Translations under genes and position numbers: made by a program
NCBI GenBank assembly: GCA_016778305.1
Contig: JADHPT010000006.1
Span: 1-64,000, forward strand
Direction: 5' to 3'
DNA: 64,000 nt
From: Candidatus Poseidonia sp.
Lineage (GTDB): Archaea > Thermoplasmatota > Poseidoniia > Poseidoniales > Poseidoniaceae
Notes under the pieces: model-generated
What the model saw: only the letters and a program-made list of their open reading frames with translations
Told to the model about the DNA's origin: nothing
Databases searched by the model: none
Shown: positions 26,281 to 36,566 of the stretch, in pieces
How the letters are laid out: every line of letters begins with the position of its first letter
Numbering within the stretch: the stretch's first letter is position 1

Positions 26281-27233
26281 GAGCGCAAATGCTTGACAAT
26301 TTGTGCGGTGAGTGCGTCCAATTGGATTTGTTCGCCTCCGCCTTCAACAAGTCGGTAATCAATTTCAGCCATCCACTCTGTGAGGGCGAGTTTTGATGCC
26401 TCCTCAAGGAAGTCAGCGCTGTAGAGTTCACGGTGCAATTGGTTCACAAAGTCCGTCCCAGCAAGGCCAAACTGATCGAGGAGTTCACGTAACCTTCGTC
26501 GGGCGACGTGAAATCCATCGCTTCTGCAGGCCATCAAGTATTGGTGGAGGGCTTCAGGAGGTGCGGTTGCAGAGGTCTCATAGACCAGTTCTCGACTTAC
26601 CGTGGTGTTGAGTGCGGCCGCTACCTGAAGCGCTGTGAGTGCTTTACGAAGGTCGCCTTGAGAAATTCGGGTGAGTGCTTCAACGGCACCATCGCCAAGT
26701 TCGAGTTGCTCAAGTCCCGCCACGTGAACGACTTGTGATGAGACATCAGCGTCAGAAAGTGGACGGAACCGAAAGACAGCACATCGTGATTGAATGGGTT
26801 CAATGATTTTTGAGGAATAATTGCACGAGAGGATAAAGCGACAGGTTTCTGCATACTGTTCCATGATGCGACGAAGTGCTCCTTGGGCGTCATTGGTCAA
26901 CGCATCAGCCTCGTCGAGAAAGATGATTTTGAAAGCAGCGCCGCCGTAAGGTTGCGTGCGAGCAAATTGCTTGACTTTGGTGCGAATGCTCTCTAATTTT
27001 CGTTCATCAGACGCATTCATTTCGAGAAGGTTTTGGCGAAATTCTGCTCCAAAAATATCCTTGGTCAAAGCCATTGCAGCCGTCGTTTTCCCTGTTCCTG
27101 GGGGTCCTGCGAAGAGCAGGTGAGGGAAATTTTTGCTCCCAGCATAGGTGCCCAAGCGTTGAACCACGGCCGCCTGGCCGCGAATTTGATTCACCGATTG
27201 TGGTCGGTGTTTTTCAACCCAAAGTTCGCTCAT
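26277..27233 (-). CDS. rfcS: replication factor C small subunit
   Basis: The clamp-loader small subunit loads PCNA onto primed DNA for polymerase D. The 318-residue length is normal. Motifs: N-terminal ELWVEKHRPQ, Walker A GPPGTGKTTAAM, Walker B IIFLDEADALT, sensor 1 LSCNYSSKI, and the SRC arginine-finger motif QSRCAVFRF. The C-terminal collar domain is helical. The ORF-track start at 27452 adds 73 residues without family match. The ATG at 27233 (MSELWVEKHRP) is the standard start. No intein is present at the P-loop, a common site in archaeal RFC genes. Confidence 0.95.
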   Translation of the reverse strand: MSELWVEKHRPQSVNQIRGQAAVVQRLGTYAGSKNFPHLLFAGPPGTGKTTAAMALTKDIFGAEFRQNLLEMNASDERKLESIRTKVKQFARTQPYGGAAFKIIFLDEADALTNDAQGALRRIMEQYAETCRFILSCNYSSKIIEPIQSRCAVFRFRPLSDADVSSQVVHVAGLEQLELGDGAVEALTRISQGDLRKALTALQVAAALNTTVSRELVYETSATAPPEALHQYLMACRSDGFHVARRRLRELLDQFGLAGTDFVNQLHRELYSADFLEEASKLALTEWMAEIDYRLVEGGGEQIQLDALTAQIVKHLRS

Positions 27234-27343
27234 TCTATCCGTCCACGATGACGAGCCTCCTTCAACATTGGCATGCAAAAAGACGGGGTAGGATGCAAGA
27301 CGAAGGCTCTGATTCAAGATTTCATTCCAACCAAGGGAAAAGT

Positions 27344-27353
27344 CCCTATAATG
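27344..27353 (+). promoter_or_regulatory. TATA box of the 3,061-codon surface-protein gene
   Basis: CCCTATAATG lies about 20 bases before the ORF-track ATG at 27370 and about 30 bases before the second ATG at 27379. Archaeal TATA boxes centre about 26 bases before the transcript start, so transcription would begin near 27374-27378. That favours leaderless translation from ATG 27379. Confidence 0.45.
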
Positions 27354-27378
27354 GGGAGTTGTGTAAGGCATGAGTCCC

Positions 27379-30300
27379 ATGCGTAGCCTATCTTTCAACC
27401 GTCCACGAGCCACAGCACTTTTGTTGGCCGTGATGTTTATTTTCGCAGACATGGCACTTCCCCAAGCAATGGAGGGGTGGAAGATGCTCGAAGACGAGCA
27501 ATCACCCCAGCGAACTGTCTCTACGCACGCCGTTAACGCCGATTCCTACATTGCAGAAAATAACCCCACATCATCCTACAATACCTCGGCAACGGGCATT
27601 TTGAGTAACGAGATGCTGCTTGAATCGCGATTGTTGCTCCGCTTTCCAATGAATTACACTGCTTTGGATACCATTCACTCGGCTGCAGTGAATCTCCAAT
27701 GCACCACTGAGGATACCGCTTCAACTGAAATGCATGCTTACGTCGCTAGCATGGACAGAATGTGGAATGGATCCCATGTTTCCTGGACCGCTTTTGCGAG
27801 CAATCAACCTTGGATGCTAATGGGTGCAGAATCAAGTTCTGACCGAGGTATTTGGGAGCCACCAGCCTTCTTGGCAAGCAACGGGACCCTCAGCCTCAAC
27901 GTCACCAGTCTTGCACAGCATGCTGCCCGTTCAAATGCGTCTTACCTCTCTATCATCGTTTCATCGTTGGGGGCTACCTATACATGCGACCTTTCGGAAA
28001 CAACGACCAGTGGGAACGCACCGGCCTTGGTATTGGACACGACAACAGGTGCAGCATCTGCGGGTGCAAACGTTGAGGCAGACTTGCCGATCGCAGATGG
28101 CGCTCCTTGGATGGAAAGCGACTTCCTTCTCAAGCCGGTCACAACGCCTCGCCTGACCTACGCCAATAACTCCGGCCAAGATGTAGAAATCCAACTGAGC
28201 AACAGCGAGGATTGGCGCTCTGAAACCGATGAGGAATGGCATTTCTCAACCCTTTGGGATACCTTCGTATCAACGGGTACAACCGGTGCCTTTGACGTGC
28301 CCAGTTCTCTTGCTTTGGTCAACGGAACAACCATGCAAATGAGAATCCGTGCTGTTGACAGTAACGACCAGTGGGGGCCGTGGGATACAACCTCTTTCTT
28401 GCTTCCCACCCTCGATGTCGTCGACAACGGTGACGGTACCGCAACCATGACCTTCGAGCCTGCAGATACCGGACTTGCAGATGATTTCTTCCAGGACAGT
28501 TACGTCAGCGAAACCAGTAAAACAATCACCTACGGGGATGACACAACCCTCGAATCAAGCATGACGTCGAGTAAAGAGCGTCTGATTCACCTGCGTACAT
28601 CACTCAACCAACTTGGTCTACATGACAATCTGACCATCGTCAATGCAGATTTGAAACTGACTCGGTCATCCTACTCTGGAGACCCCGTGATATCCCTTCA
28701 CGGTATGGAAGAATCTGGTTTGTGGGTTGAAGAGGACGTGACGTGGAACCAAATGGCTACCAACGGCATTCAATGGTATGATGGTGGGCGTTCAAACGGA
28801 ACCGCAACTCTTGCCCTCGCCAACGGTAATCAAACCTCAGACTCGTTCACTTTTGACCTCGATCATGCGGTACAAAATTATCTTGACAACGGTGATGACT
28901 CACCCTTGGACATGATGTTAGCCGTTCGTGGTAAGTTTGAATCCTACACCAACGGGGAAGGAATCGTTTTTCACTCTGCTGAAGCCATAGATGCTTCCGA
29001 TGCCCCGTCGTTTAGTATTACATACGAATGGGGAAGCGGTTCTGCGCCCGCTCCAGTTACACTTACGGCGCCCGATGACGCCCTAGCGGTTTGGAATCAG
29101 TCAGGACACAACCTTTCGGGTAATACGCAGCCTTCGTTGAATTGGACCGCGCCAACGACAACCGATGAGATTATTTTTGAATTGGCGACTGACGAGGATT
29201 TCCGTCTGCGCGAACTTAGAGTTGATACTCGGACAGACAACGATTTCTCTCCGAGTGACGGTACATTGGACATGACCGGAGCGCTCACCTTGGACGTCGG
29301 AAACATGTATTTCTGGCGCATGGCAACCGTTGACAGCGACGACCATTACGGCGAATGGATTTCTTCCAGTTTCTTTGTCTCTGCTCTTGAGAGTACGTGG
29401 CTCGGTGGCGACCGCTATGAGTTCCGACTCAAGCACGGCAACGGTTCCGGCGACAATCAATACCCTGAGTGTATGGACACCTATATCGACAGCAGCGCTA
29501 CCAACGACAACTTCAACGGGGATTCGGAAATGACCATCGGTTACAGTACCTACAACGGTGGAACTGAAATCACGGCTTTGCTTGGATGCAACCTCGTTTC
29601 AAACCTCCTTCCAAACGGGTACGCAGTTGAATCAGCTCATCTCAAAATGACCTTGACATCATCGACCTCTGGTAATCCAACCATCGCAGTCTGGGAAAGC
29701 ACGGAACACGACTGGGATGCTGAAGATGCAACGTGGTCCAGTTACGACGGAAGTAACTCGTGGGATACGGCGGGCGCAAAGGGAAGCGAACGTTCTTCTC
29801 TCCTGGACAGTGTTGCCATTGGTTCCTCCTACTTTGAGGGCGATGATGTGGAATGGAACGTGACGTTGGCAGTTCAAAATGCCATGCGTGAAGACCGCCG
29901 AGTCGACTTCATCGCAGGGATGCTCGGCGTTGGCTCGGGTTCAGCTCGGTCGGCCTATTTCAGCACTGCAGAAGATTCAATGAGCAATCGCCCCGAACTT
30001 ACCTTTGTCTACGTGCCCGGTTCGGATGCCATTCCAACCGACCCTGTTCCAACAACGCCACTCAATGGATCATGGAGTATTGGTACCGGCGTGGACATGA
30101 CCCCGATCACCCAACCTGAACTCAACTGGTCGTTCAATTCATCCATGTCCATTGCAGGATTTATTGTACAAACCGATACTCAGTCGGATTTCGGCTCCGT
30201 GAATGCTGAAACCTATGCCTCCTGGAATGATGTTGGCTTTGACGTCACCAATCGAACCTTCACGCCCGCGACCGATCTCGACGAGGGGGCGACCTACTTC

Positions 30301-33300
30301 TGGCGTGTACGAACCGTTTCTTCGACCAATCAAATTGGTAATTGGTCCAACGCCTTCCACTTCCATCTCCCGGATCTCACTACAGTTGTTTACAACGCCA
30401 CCAAAGCCTCTGTTGAACTTCAACACCGTGGGGCTCTGCCTCATCTCAATCTGCCGAACTTTGTTGACACGTACGTTATCGAGAACGGTTCGGGCTCAGA
30501 TGACACCCACGAGAATGCGTCCACGCTTTTGGTAGGTGAAACCGGTAGTGGATACCAATCTGCTGCCCTTCTTCGCATTCCATTGAGTGAAGTGCCTCAA
30601 CCATCGGCAGCACGCGTCACCGATGCAGAACTCAGTCTCTTCTCTGAATACGCCTCGGTTTCAGGCGAACCAGTTGCGGTTCGTCCAGTCTTGCAAAGTT
30701 GGACAACCTCAGCGAATGCCTCCACTTATGACGGCGTCAACAACTGGTCACAAGCAGGCGGCCGCGACATCGGAGTGGACATTGGCGGTTATGTTGACCT
30801 CGTTGAAAGCGTGAATGACGATTGGATGGATTTCGATGTTACAGAAGCCGTACAAGCAGCACTCGCAAACGGAGAAACTCACCTTTCATTGATGATTTAC
30901 ACCTCGAGCAATACCAACGACCTGATCACGTTCACATCGACTGAAGGCAGCTCCAGCGAGCGGCCCTACCTCACACTCACATGGGAGGATGGATCTGTTG
31001 CTACACCCACAGTCGGCGGAGTCAACACCGCTCCGTCTCAAAGCCAATTGGTGTGGGATACGACATCCCACGCTCTCATCGCTGACCGCATGCCGACCTT
31101 CACCTGGTCGTACAGTGGAAGCACGGCAGCCACCGACTGGCGCTTGTTCATCCAAGAAGATGCTTCCGACGACATGGCTGGCCTTTACGTATACGATTCT
31201 CGAGTTAACACAACTTCCTTTGATCTCACCAATCGTACCTTTACTCCAGATTCCGACCTGACCTTCGCACAAGAAATCCGCTGGATGGTACAACCCATCA
31301 ACAACGGAATGCTCGGTCCGCGAAGCAATGCAACGACCTTTTACCTCCCCAATGACCTTGGCGAAGAACTGAACTCTACTCATGCCACCCTGATGATCCA
31401 AGAAGGTGCCTTTGTGCCCTCATTTTCCTATCCGAGTGTCACGGCTGACACCTACCTCGACAGTGGAAACATCTACGCAAACCACGGAAGTTCATCCTCC
31501 CTTTACGTCGGGCGTAGTCAACTCTCATCGACGAATCCAAGTCTTCGAACGAGTTCCCTCATCGATATTGATTTCGCCACCCTGCCGATGCCGGGCACGT
31601 ATGAAGTCGTTAACGCCAGCCTTGAGATGACCGCCGTGAATTCAAACAATGAGGTCTACATGACCGTCTCAAAAATGATTACGTCCTGGAGCGAATCTTC
31701 ATCTTGGGCTTATCCAGCCGGCAATACTTCCACTTGGCAAGGTGTTGGAGCCTATCGTTCCGCTGACTCTGAGATTCCTGAAACATACGGAGTTTGGGTC
31801 AACACCACTGGAACGGTCGCCCTCAATGTCACCTCAATTGTTCAGCATGCTTTGGCAGCGGGACAAACTGGAATCAATGTTATCGTACAACCAGAGGAAA
31901 TCTCAGGTCTGGTAGCAGGGCGCGTTCAATTCGCAAGCAGTGAAGCCAGCAACATCGATACTCGCCCTCGCTTGAATCTGACCTACCGCTTGGTGACGCC
32001 GTGGGCAGTGCCTGGGCCATCGGGGTTGGTTCCTGCAGATGGTGCAACGCTATGGGATACGTCGAAACCGCGTCCATCAGGACAGAATACGACAACCTAT
32101 TCATGGAACTCAACCATCACCAACCAAACTCAACTTATCGGTTGCTTTTCCTCAGATCCTCGCCTCATGTTTGAATGCTATTCTACGAGCGAAATTACTG
32201 ACGGAACACTCGATGACGTCACCTACGACGCTCTCAACAATACCGTCACAGAAAGCAACATGAGCAAAGGAGACTTCTGGACGTATTGGAGAATTCGAGC
32301 CGACCAAGGCGACCGAATTGGAGAATGGTCGTCGGTTCACAAATTCCGAAACCCTTCCGATCAGGGTAGTGACGATGGAAACGGCAATCACACCCTCAAT
32401 ATCTCACGTGGTTCGGTGTTTGAATTGACAGGTACACTGCCACTCATCCCCGACGTTGAAATTGCATCAGGCTCAGTTACGAACAAGGGTTCTGCCACTA
32501 CAATGGTGCTTGGCACTTCCTCAGGCGGTAGTGGTGAAAGCCGAGTTCTCTTGGAGTTTGACCTTTCAGCCATGCCTTGGCCCGCAGCCATGACACCCAC
32601 GCAGATGGTATTGCGAATGTACCAAACAAGCGTCGTTGGAACTTCATCCACGACCTTTGGCGCCTACCCGTGCGGCGGATTCTCAGAGGCAACCGTTGTT
32701 TGGACCAGTGCTCCAACGTGCTCGACGTCAGAGATCACCCGCTCAACGCTTACCTTGTCGACTCCAATTGGATGGGCGGACTGGGATTTGACCAGCCTTG
32801 CTCAGGCCAACATCGCCAACGGAAATACCACCATGACCGTGATGCTACAACAAATCGGCTCAACGGGGTCATCCCATTCCTTCTTCTCATCCGAGAACGG
32901 GAATTCAAGTTACGATCCTCACCTCGTTCTGGATTATGTTGACAACGTGAACGGCATTATTCCACCATCCCAACCATCACTTATCTTCCCCAATGACGGA
33001 GAAGTCCTTTACGATGAAAGCAATGGTATTTTGTCACCAGAAACTCAACCGATGTTGTCGTGGACACCTCTTCCAGGTGCAGACGGTTATATCGTGACCA
33101 TTGCCAACCAAACCGGTGTCTACAAGTACAAGTCATGGGAAGATTCTGAGATTACCAATACGACCTTCCGATTTGATACAAACCTCACTGCGGGATCACT
33201 CTACACCTGGTGGGTTCAAGGTGTGAATCAATCAATTCCCGGGCCTTCTTCCTCACGATGGAGCTTTGCTATCGGTGCACCCAACCATGTCTACAACAAC

Positions 33301-36300
33301 GATTACACGTTCACGTATCTCATGCAAACTGGAAACGAGATTGCTGCATACGGGCACACCAATATCCAAGACACGACCTTGTACAGTGAATACCCTGACC
33401 AGAACTTTGGGGATGATTCCACCATGAGTGCGGGTACCTTCTGTGGAACGCTTTGGGCTGACAATTGTTCGCTTACCGTCGGTTTCAATTCAGGCCAAGT
33501 ACCGTTCCCGGTCTATCAAAAGGTCCATTCGGCTTCCCTCGGGCTCTATGCAGAATCATGGACAACAGCACAAGGTGCTACCTCCATTTCATTCAGTGTC
33601 CATCCGATTTTGGCTGCAGGATGGAGCCAATCAAGTGCTACGTTCAACGGATCCACATCGGGCGCAACTTGGTCTTCGCCAGGAATGCAAGCCGGTGTTG
33701 ATTACGGTGACGCTATTTCCACCACGGTGGTCAATGTTGACACAGAAGGTTGGATATGGTTTGACATCAGCACGCCAGGTCTCACCATTACCAGCCAACA
33801 GGCATGGGTTATCATGGCCGCTCCCAACAGTGGATACGGGCATGCATCGTTTTATTCCGGTGAAGCGACAACAACTGCATATCGACCCCAAGTCCAATTC
33901 AATACCACGAACATTACCACCATGGACATCACTCCCTCTGGAAGCGTCACCACCGATGCAGATACTTCGGTCAACTTCAACGTTGCATCGTACGACCACA
34001 CGGGCATGGTGCAGAGTCCACCTATATCGTGGTCAGCGACAGCAGGAAGCATCGGTAGCAACGGATTGTATACTCCGAGTACGACAGGAACGCATGTCAT
34101 CTCTGCATGCTTTGGGCTCGTTTGTGGTACGCAGAACATCACCGTTACCGCTGGGGCACCAACAGACTTGGTCGTCACCCCTCTTAGCGCCACCATCAGT
34201 GCAGATGAAACGCTCACCATCTCCGCACACATGGTCGATCAACACGGAAATATTGTGGCAGGAGAAGCCCTCACCTACACACCTACCAACGGTTCCATGA
34301 GTTCCGTGATGCCCAATATCTTCCAGCCCTTTGCGGTTGGCACACACGTCGTTCGTGTGCAACACGATGTCGCATCTGGTGAATTTGTTGACGTAAGCAT
34401 CACCGTCGAAGCAGGTGCTCCGTCTTACTTTGAACTCAGTGGATGTGAAGGAACGGTGCCTGCAGGCGTCTGGTGTGGCATCACCGCCGATCTGTACGAT
34501 CAATTTGGCAATCCTCTTGATGTCTCGTCAGCAGGCAATTTGACATGGACAAGCACCAATGGAAATTATTCTGAAATCAATCAGGAGTATTTCCCCGACC
34601 ATATCGGTGTATGGTGGCTCAACCTCACTTCAGTATCTGGTGCTTCGGATGAATTGATGATCACAGTCGGGCACGGTGAAATGGCTTACCTTGATCTCAA
34701 TGTATCGAGCACTTCAATCACGGCGGACGACCGTGTTTGGATCAATACAACTCGTGTAGACGTCCGCGGCAATCGCCTACCAGTCCTCCTTCCATCGGAT
34801 AACTGGACCAAGATTGCAGACGGTCAGTTAACACCCGGTGCGCCTGCAATATGGGATCCGGTTTCCAAGGGTGAAAAGACACTTGAAGCACGCTATGAAA
34901 CAACGCTTGCTCAGGTGACCATCGATGTGAGTAGGGGTGCCATACAGAATCTTCTGCTCGAAGTCGACGACGAAGTTTCAACGTGGGATCATTTCGAGTT
35001 GACTGCGGATAATACCATTGAGGCTGAAATATTCGCCAGAGATGGAAAAGGTAACCAATGGGTCGTACAAGCCAATTGGAGCATTGACCATCCATCCATG
35101 GGAGACTCCTCAGCCTTCCTTGAGACACTGGTTGGTGACGCTACCACCTTCTCTCCTTACTTCGCAAGTGATGACCATTACACGCTTTCTGCCACTTACT
35201 TCGATGGTACACAATCCTTTACAGTATCCATTAACGTGTCCGTTGACCACGGTTTCCTTCACACTGTGGATATCACCGGGACTGCTAATAACCCGGATCA
35301 CAATACCGGAGCAACCTTCGATCTGACTGCGGATTACTCCGTCGACTTCCTGTCAGATTTGTACGATGCAGATAACAATCGAATAGATTCAGGCGAACTG
35401 GTTTGGATTGAAATCAACGAGGCGAACGGAGACGTACGTGACATCACCACCGAACTCCTTCTCAACAACATGCGATGGGACGCTGCCGAAGTCGGAGAAT
35501 GGACCATCGCAGCATACAGCATAAGCGGGACTGGTTTCAACATCTCTGACAGTATTACAATCACCGTTTACAACGGCGTAGCAGTTGTGGTCGATGCAAC
35601 ATTAACCGATGACAATCCTGTTGCCGGGCAACTCGTTGAAATTCAAGTCCGTGGAACAGATAGCGACGGAAATGAATTTGACCAAAATGTCCAATGGACT
35701 GAAGACGGTTCGCCTGTTCCAACACTGAGCGTCGTAGCAACTGAGGCCGGGTCCTACACTTACGAGGCCCAAGTTGCGGGAGTTCACACGTTGCAATACG
35801 CTGCAGGTGGCGCTGTGTCTACGGTTGAAGTGACTGTTGATGCTCAAAGTACAGTGGCTCGCCTTGAAGTGAATTTGACGTCGGACTCCATCGAGCAACT
35901 TGAGAGTCTGGAGGTCACAATCCGTGCCTTTGACGCCTTTGAAAATGAGATTCCAGTCCCTTCCAGCATCAAGGTAGAGGCGACTGGACGTGCGACGACA
36001 ACCATGTTTGCATCGGACCAATGGACGATTACAACACTTGACGATGGCCCTCAAACCATTACGGTCAGCGTCGGCTCAGTACGTGTCAACAGTGAAATAA
36101 CAGTCCTTGGCAATATTGAAGGCTTCTTTGAAGCAGGTGGCACCATCTATTACGTTGGCGCTGGACTTCTTGGTCTTGTAGCAGTTGTCCTCCTCGGACT
36201 CTTGGTAATGTTCTTCCGCTCAAGCGGCGATGAAGGATGGGACGGCGATGATTATGACGATGACGATGATGACGGCCCACGTGGACAGACCTCTGGACCA

Positions 36301-36555
36301 ACAGGACCTGCACCTGGCCCGAGCGGACCGGCACCTGGCCCGAGCGGACCGGCCCCAGGGCCGTCAGGTCCAGCACCTGGTCCAAACGGTCCAGCCCCCG
36401 TTCAGGAAGAAGTCGTTGAAGCAGAGGAGTCCTCGGTTGAAGACGATGAAAGTTACCGTGTTGATGAAGATGGTACTGAGTGGTGGGAAGACGACGAAGG
36501 CACCTGGTGGTTCCGCCTCGAAGGCGAAGAAGACTGGCAAGAATGGACCGATTGA
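27379..36555 (+). CDS. giant surface protein with seven DNRLRE (CBM96-like) modules, Ig-like repeats, membrane anchor and Trp-rich tail
   Basis: About 3,058 residues. A signal peptide (ATALLLAVMFIFADMALP) is followed by seven modules of about 170-190 residues with a DSYI/DTYI-type start and an internal DxTW/ATWSSY pattern, resembling DNRLRE/CBM96 domains. Fibronectin-like segments ending in WRMRT/WRVRT-like strands alternate with them to about residue 2180. Invasin-like Ig repeats (VDQHGNIVAGEAL, ATISADETLTISA) occupy about 2180-2910. Then come a membrane helix (IYYVGAGLLGLVAVVLLGLLVMFF), an acidic stretch, a GPAPGPS repeat and a tail with WWEDDEGTWWF. It probably binds polysaccharide or particles (inference from the domain family). 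Start 27370 is also possible. Confidence 0.88.
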   Translation: MRSLSFNRPRATALLLAVMFIFADMALPQAMEGWKMLEDEQSPQRTVSTHAVNADSYIAENNPTSSYNTSATGILSNEMLLESRLLLRFPMNYTALDTIHSAAVNLQCTTEDTASTEMHAYVASMDRMWNGSHVSWTAFASNQPWMLMGAESSSDRGIWEPPAFLASNGTLSLNVTSLAQHAARSNASYLSIIVSSLGATYTCDLSETTTSGNAPALVLDTTTGAASAGANVEADLPIADGAPWMESDFLLKPVTTPRLTYANNSGQDVEIQLSNSEDWRSETDEEWHFSTLWDTFVSTGTTGAFDVPSSLALVNGTTMQMRIRAVDSNDQWGPWDTTSFLLPTLDVVDNGDGTATMTFEPADTGLADDFFQDSYVSETSKTITYGDDTTLESSMTSSKERLIHLRTSLNQLGLHDNLTIVNADLKLTRSSYSGDPVISLHGMEESGLWVEEDVTWNQMATNGIQWYDGGRSNGTATLALANGNQTSDSFTFDLDHAVQNYLDNGDDSPLDMMLAVRGKFESYTNGEGIVFHSAEAIDASDAPSFSITYEWGSGSAPAPVTLTAPDDALAVWNQSGHNLSGNTQPSLNWTAPTTTDEIIFELATDEDFRLRELRVDTRTDNDFSPSDGTLDMTGALTLDVGNMYFWRMATVDSDDHYGEWISSSFFVSALESTWLGGDRYEFRLKHGNGSGDNQYPECMDTYIDSSATNDNFNGDSEMTIGYSTYNGGTEITALLGCNLVSNLLPNGYAVESAHLKMTLTSSTSGNPTIAVWESTEHDWDAEDATWSSYDGSNSWDTAGAKGSERSSLLDSVAIGSSYFEGDDVEWNVTLAVQNAMREDRRVDFIAGMLGVGSGSARSAYFSTAEDSMSNRPELTFVYVPGSDAIPTDPVPTTPLNGSWSIGTGVDMTPITQPELNWSFNSSMSIAGFIVQTDTQSDFGSVNAETYASWNDVGFDVTNRTFTPATDLDEGATYFWRVRTVSSTNQIGNWSNAFHFHLPDLTTVVYNATKASVELQHRGALPHLNLPNFVDTYVIENGSGSDDTHENASTLLVGETGSGYQSAALLRIPLSEVPQPSAARVTDAELSLFSEYASVSGEPVAVRPVLQSWTTSANASTYDGVNNWSQAGGRDIGVDIGGYVDLVESVNDDWMDFDVTEAVQAALANGETHLSLMIYTSSNTNDLITFTSTEGSSSERPYLTLTWEDGSVATPTVGGVNTAPSQSQLVWDTTSHALIADRMPTFTWSYSGSTAATDWRLFIQEDASDDMAGLYVYDSRVNTTSFDLTNRTFTPDSDLTFAQEIRWMVQPINNGMLGPRSNATTFYLPNDLGEELNSTHATLMIQEGAFVPSFSYPSVTADTYLDSGNIYANHGSSSSLYVGRSQLSSTNPSLRTSSLIDIDFATLPMPGTYEVVNASLEMTAVNSNNEVYMTVSKMITSWSESSSWAYPAGNTSTWQGVGAYRSADSEIPETYGVWVNTTGTVALNVTSIVQHALAAGQTGINVIVQPEEISGLVAGRVQFASSEASNIDTRPRLNLTYRLVTPWAVPGPSGLVPADGATLWDTSKPRPSGQNTTTYSWNSTITNQTQLIGCFSSDPRLMFECYSTSEITDGTLDDVTYDALNNTVTESNMSKGDFWTYWRIRADQGDRIGEWSSVHKFRNPSDQGSDDGNGNHTLNISRGSVFELTGTLPLIPDVEIASGSVTNKGSATTMVLGTSSGGSGESRVLLEFDLSAMPWPAAMTPTQMVLRMYQTSVVGTSSTTFGAYPCGGFSEATVVWTSAPTCSTSEITRSTLTLSTPIGWADWDLTSLAQANIANGNTTMTVMLQQIGSTGSSHSFFSSENGNSSYDPHLVLDYVDNVNGIIPPSQPSLIFPNDGEVLYDESNGILSPETQPMLSWTPLPGADGYIVTIANQTGVYKYKSWEDSEITNTTFRFDTNLTAGSLYTWWVQGVNQSIPGPSSSRWSFAIGAPNHVYNNDYTFTYLMQTGNEIAAYGHTNIQDTTLYSEYPDQNFGDDSTMSAGTFCGTLWADNCSLTVGFNSGQVPFPVYQKVHSASLGLYAESWTTAQGATSISFSVHPILAAGWSQSSATFNGSTSGATWSSPGMQAGVDYGDAISTTVVNVDTEGWIWFDISTPGLTITSQQAWVIMAAPNSGYGHASFYSGEATTTAYRPQVQFNTTNITTMDITPSGSVTTDADTSVNFNVASYDHTGMVQSPPISWSATAGSIGSNGLYTPSTTGTHVISACFGLVCGTQNITVTAGAPTDLVVTPLSATISADETLTISAHMVDQHGNIVAGEALTYTPTNGSMSSVMPNIFQPFAVGTHVVRVQHDVASGEFVDVSITVEAGAPSYFELSGCEGTVPAGVWCGITADLYDQFGNPLDVSSAGNLTWTSTNGNYSEINQEYFPDHIGVWWLNLTSVSGASDELMITVGHGEMAYLDLNVSSTSITADDRVWINTTRVDVRGNRLPVLLPSDNWTKIADGQLTPGAPAIWDPVSKGEKTLEARYETTLAQVTIDVSRGAIQNLLLEVDDEVSTWDHFELTADNTIEAEIFARDGKGNQWVVQANWSIDHPSMGDSSAFLETLVGDATTFSPYFASDDHYTLSATYFDGTQSFTVSINVSVDHGFLHTVDITGTANNPDHNTGATFDLTADYSVDFLSDLYDADNNRIDSGELVWIEINEANGDVRDITTELLLNNMRWDAAEVGEWTIAAYSISGTGFNISDSITITVYNGVAVVVDATLTDDNPVAGQLVEIQVRGTDSDGNEFDQNVQWTEDGSPVPTLSVVATEAGSYTYEAQVAGVHTLQYAAGGAVSTVEVTVDAQSTVARLEVNLTSDSIEQLESLEVTIRAFDAFENEIPVPSSIKVEATGRATTTMFASDQWTITTLDDGPQTITVSVGSVRVNSEITVLGNIEGFFEAGGTIYYVGAGLLGLVAVVLLGLLVMFFRSSGDEGWDGDDYDDDDDDGPRGQTSGPTGPAPGPSGPAPGPSGPAPGPSGPAPGPNGPAPVQEEVVEAEESSVEDDESYRVDEDGTEWWEDDEGTWWFRLEGEEDWQEWTD
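36304..36387 (+). repeat. 21-base tandem repeat encoding GPAPGPS x4
   Basis: Four consecutive in-frame 21-base units encode GPAPGPS, GPAPGPS, GPAPGPS and GPAPGPN, with a partial fifth unit (GPAP). The first two copies are nearly identical at DNA level, suggesting recent expansion. The segment is a collagen-like or proline-rich spacer on the cytoplasmic side of the membrane helix. Confidence 0.9.
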
Positions 36556-36566
36556 TGGGTGATTTC

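Noticed and set aside
33428-34300. 290-codon plus-strand ORF inside the 3,061-codon gene
   Set aside because: Alternate frame of the repeat region; Ser/Pro/Arg/His-rich translation without domain features.
36304-36399. CRISPR-like array
   Set aside because: The 21-base repeats are contiguous, in frame and encode GPAPGPS; there are no spacers. No CRISPR array or cas gene was seen in the window.
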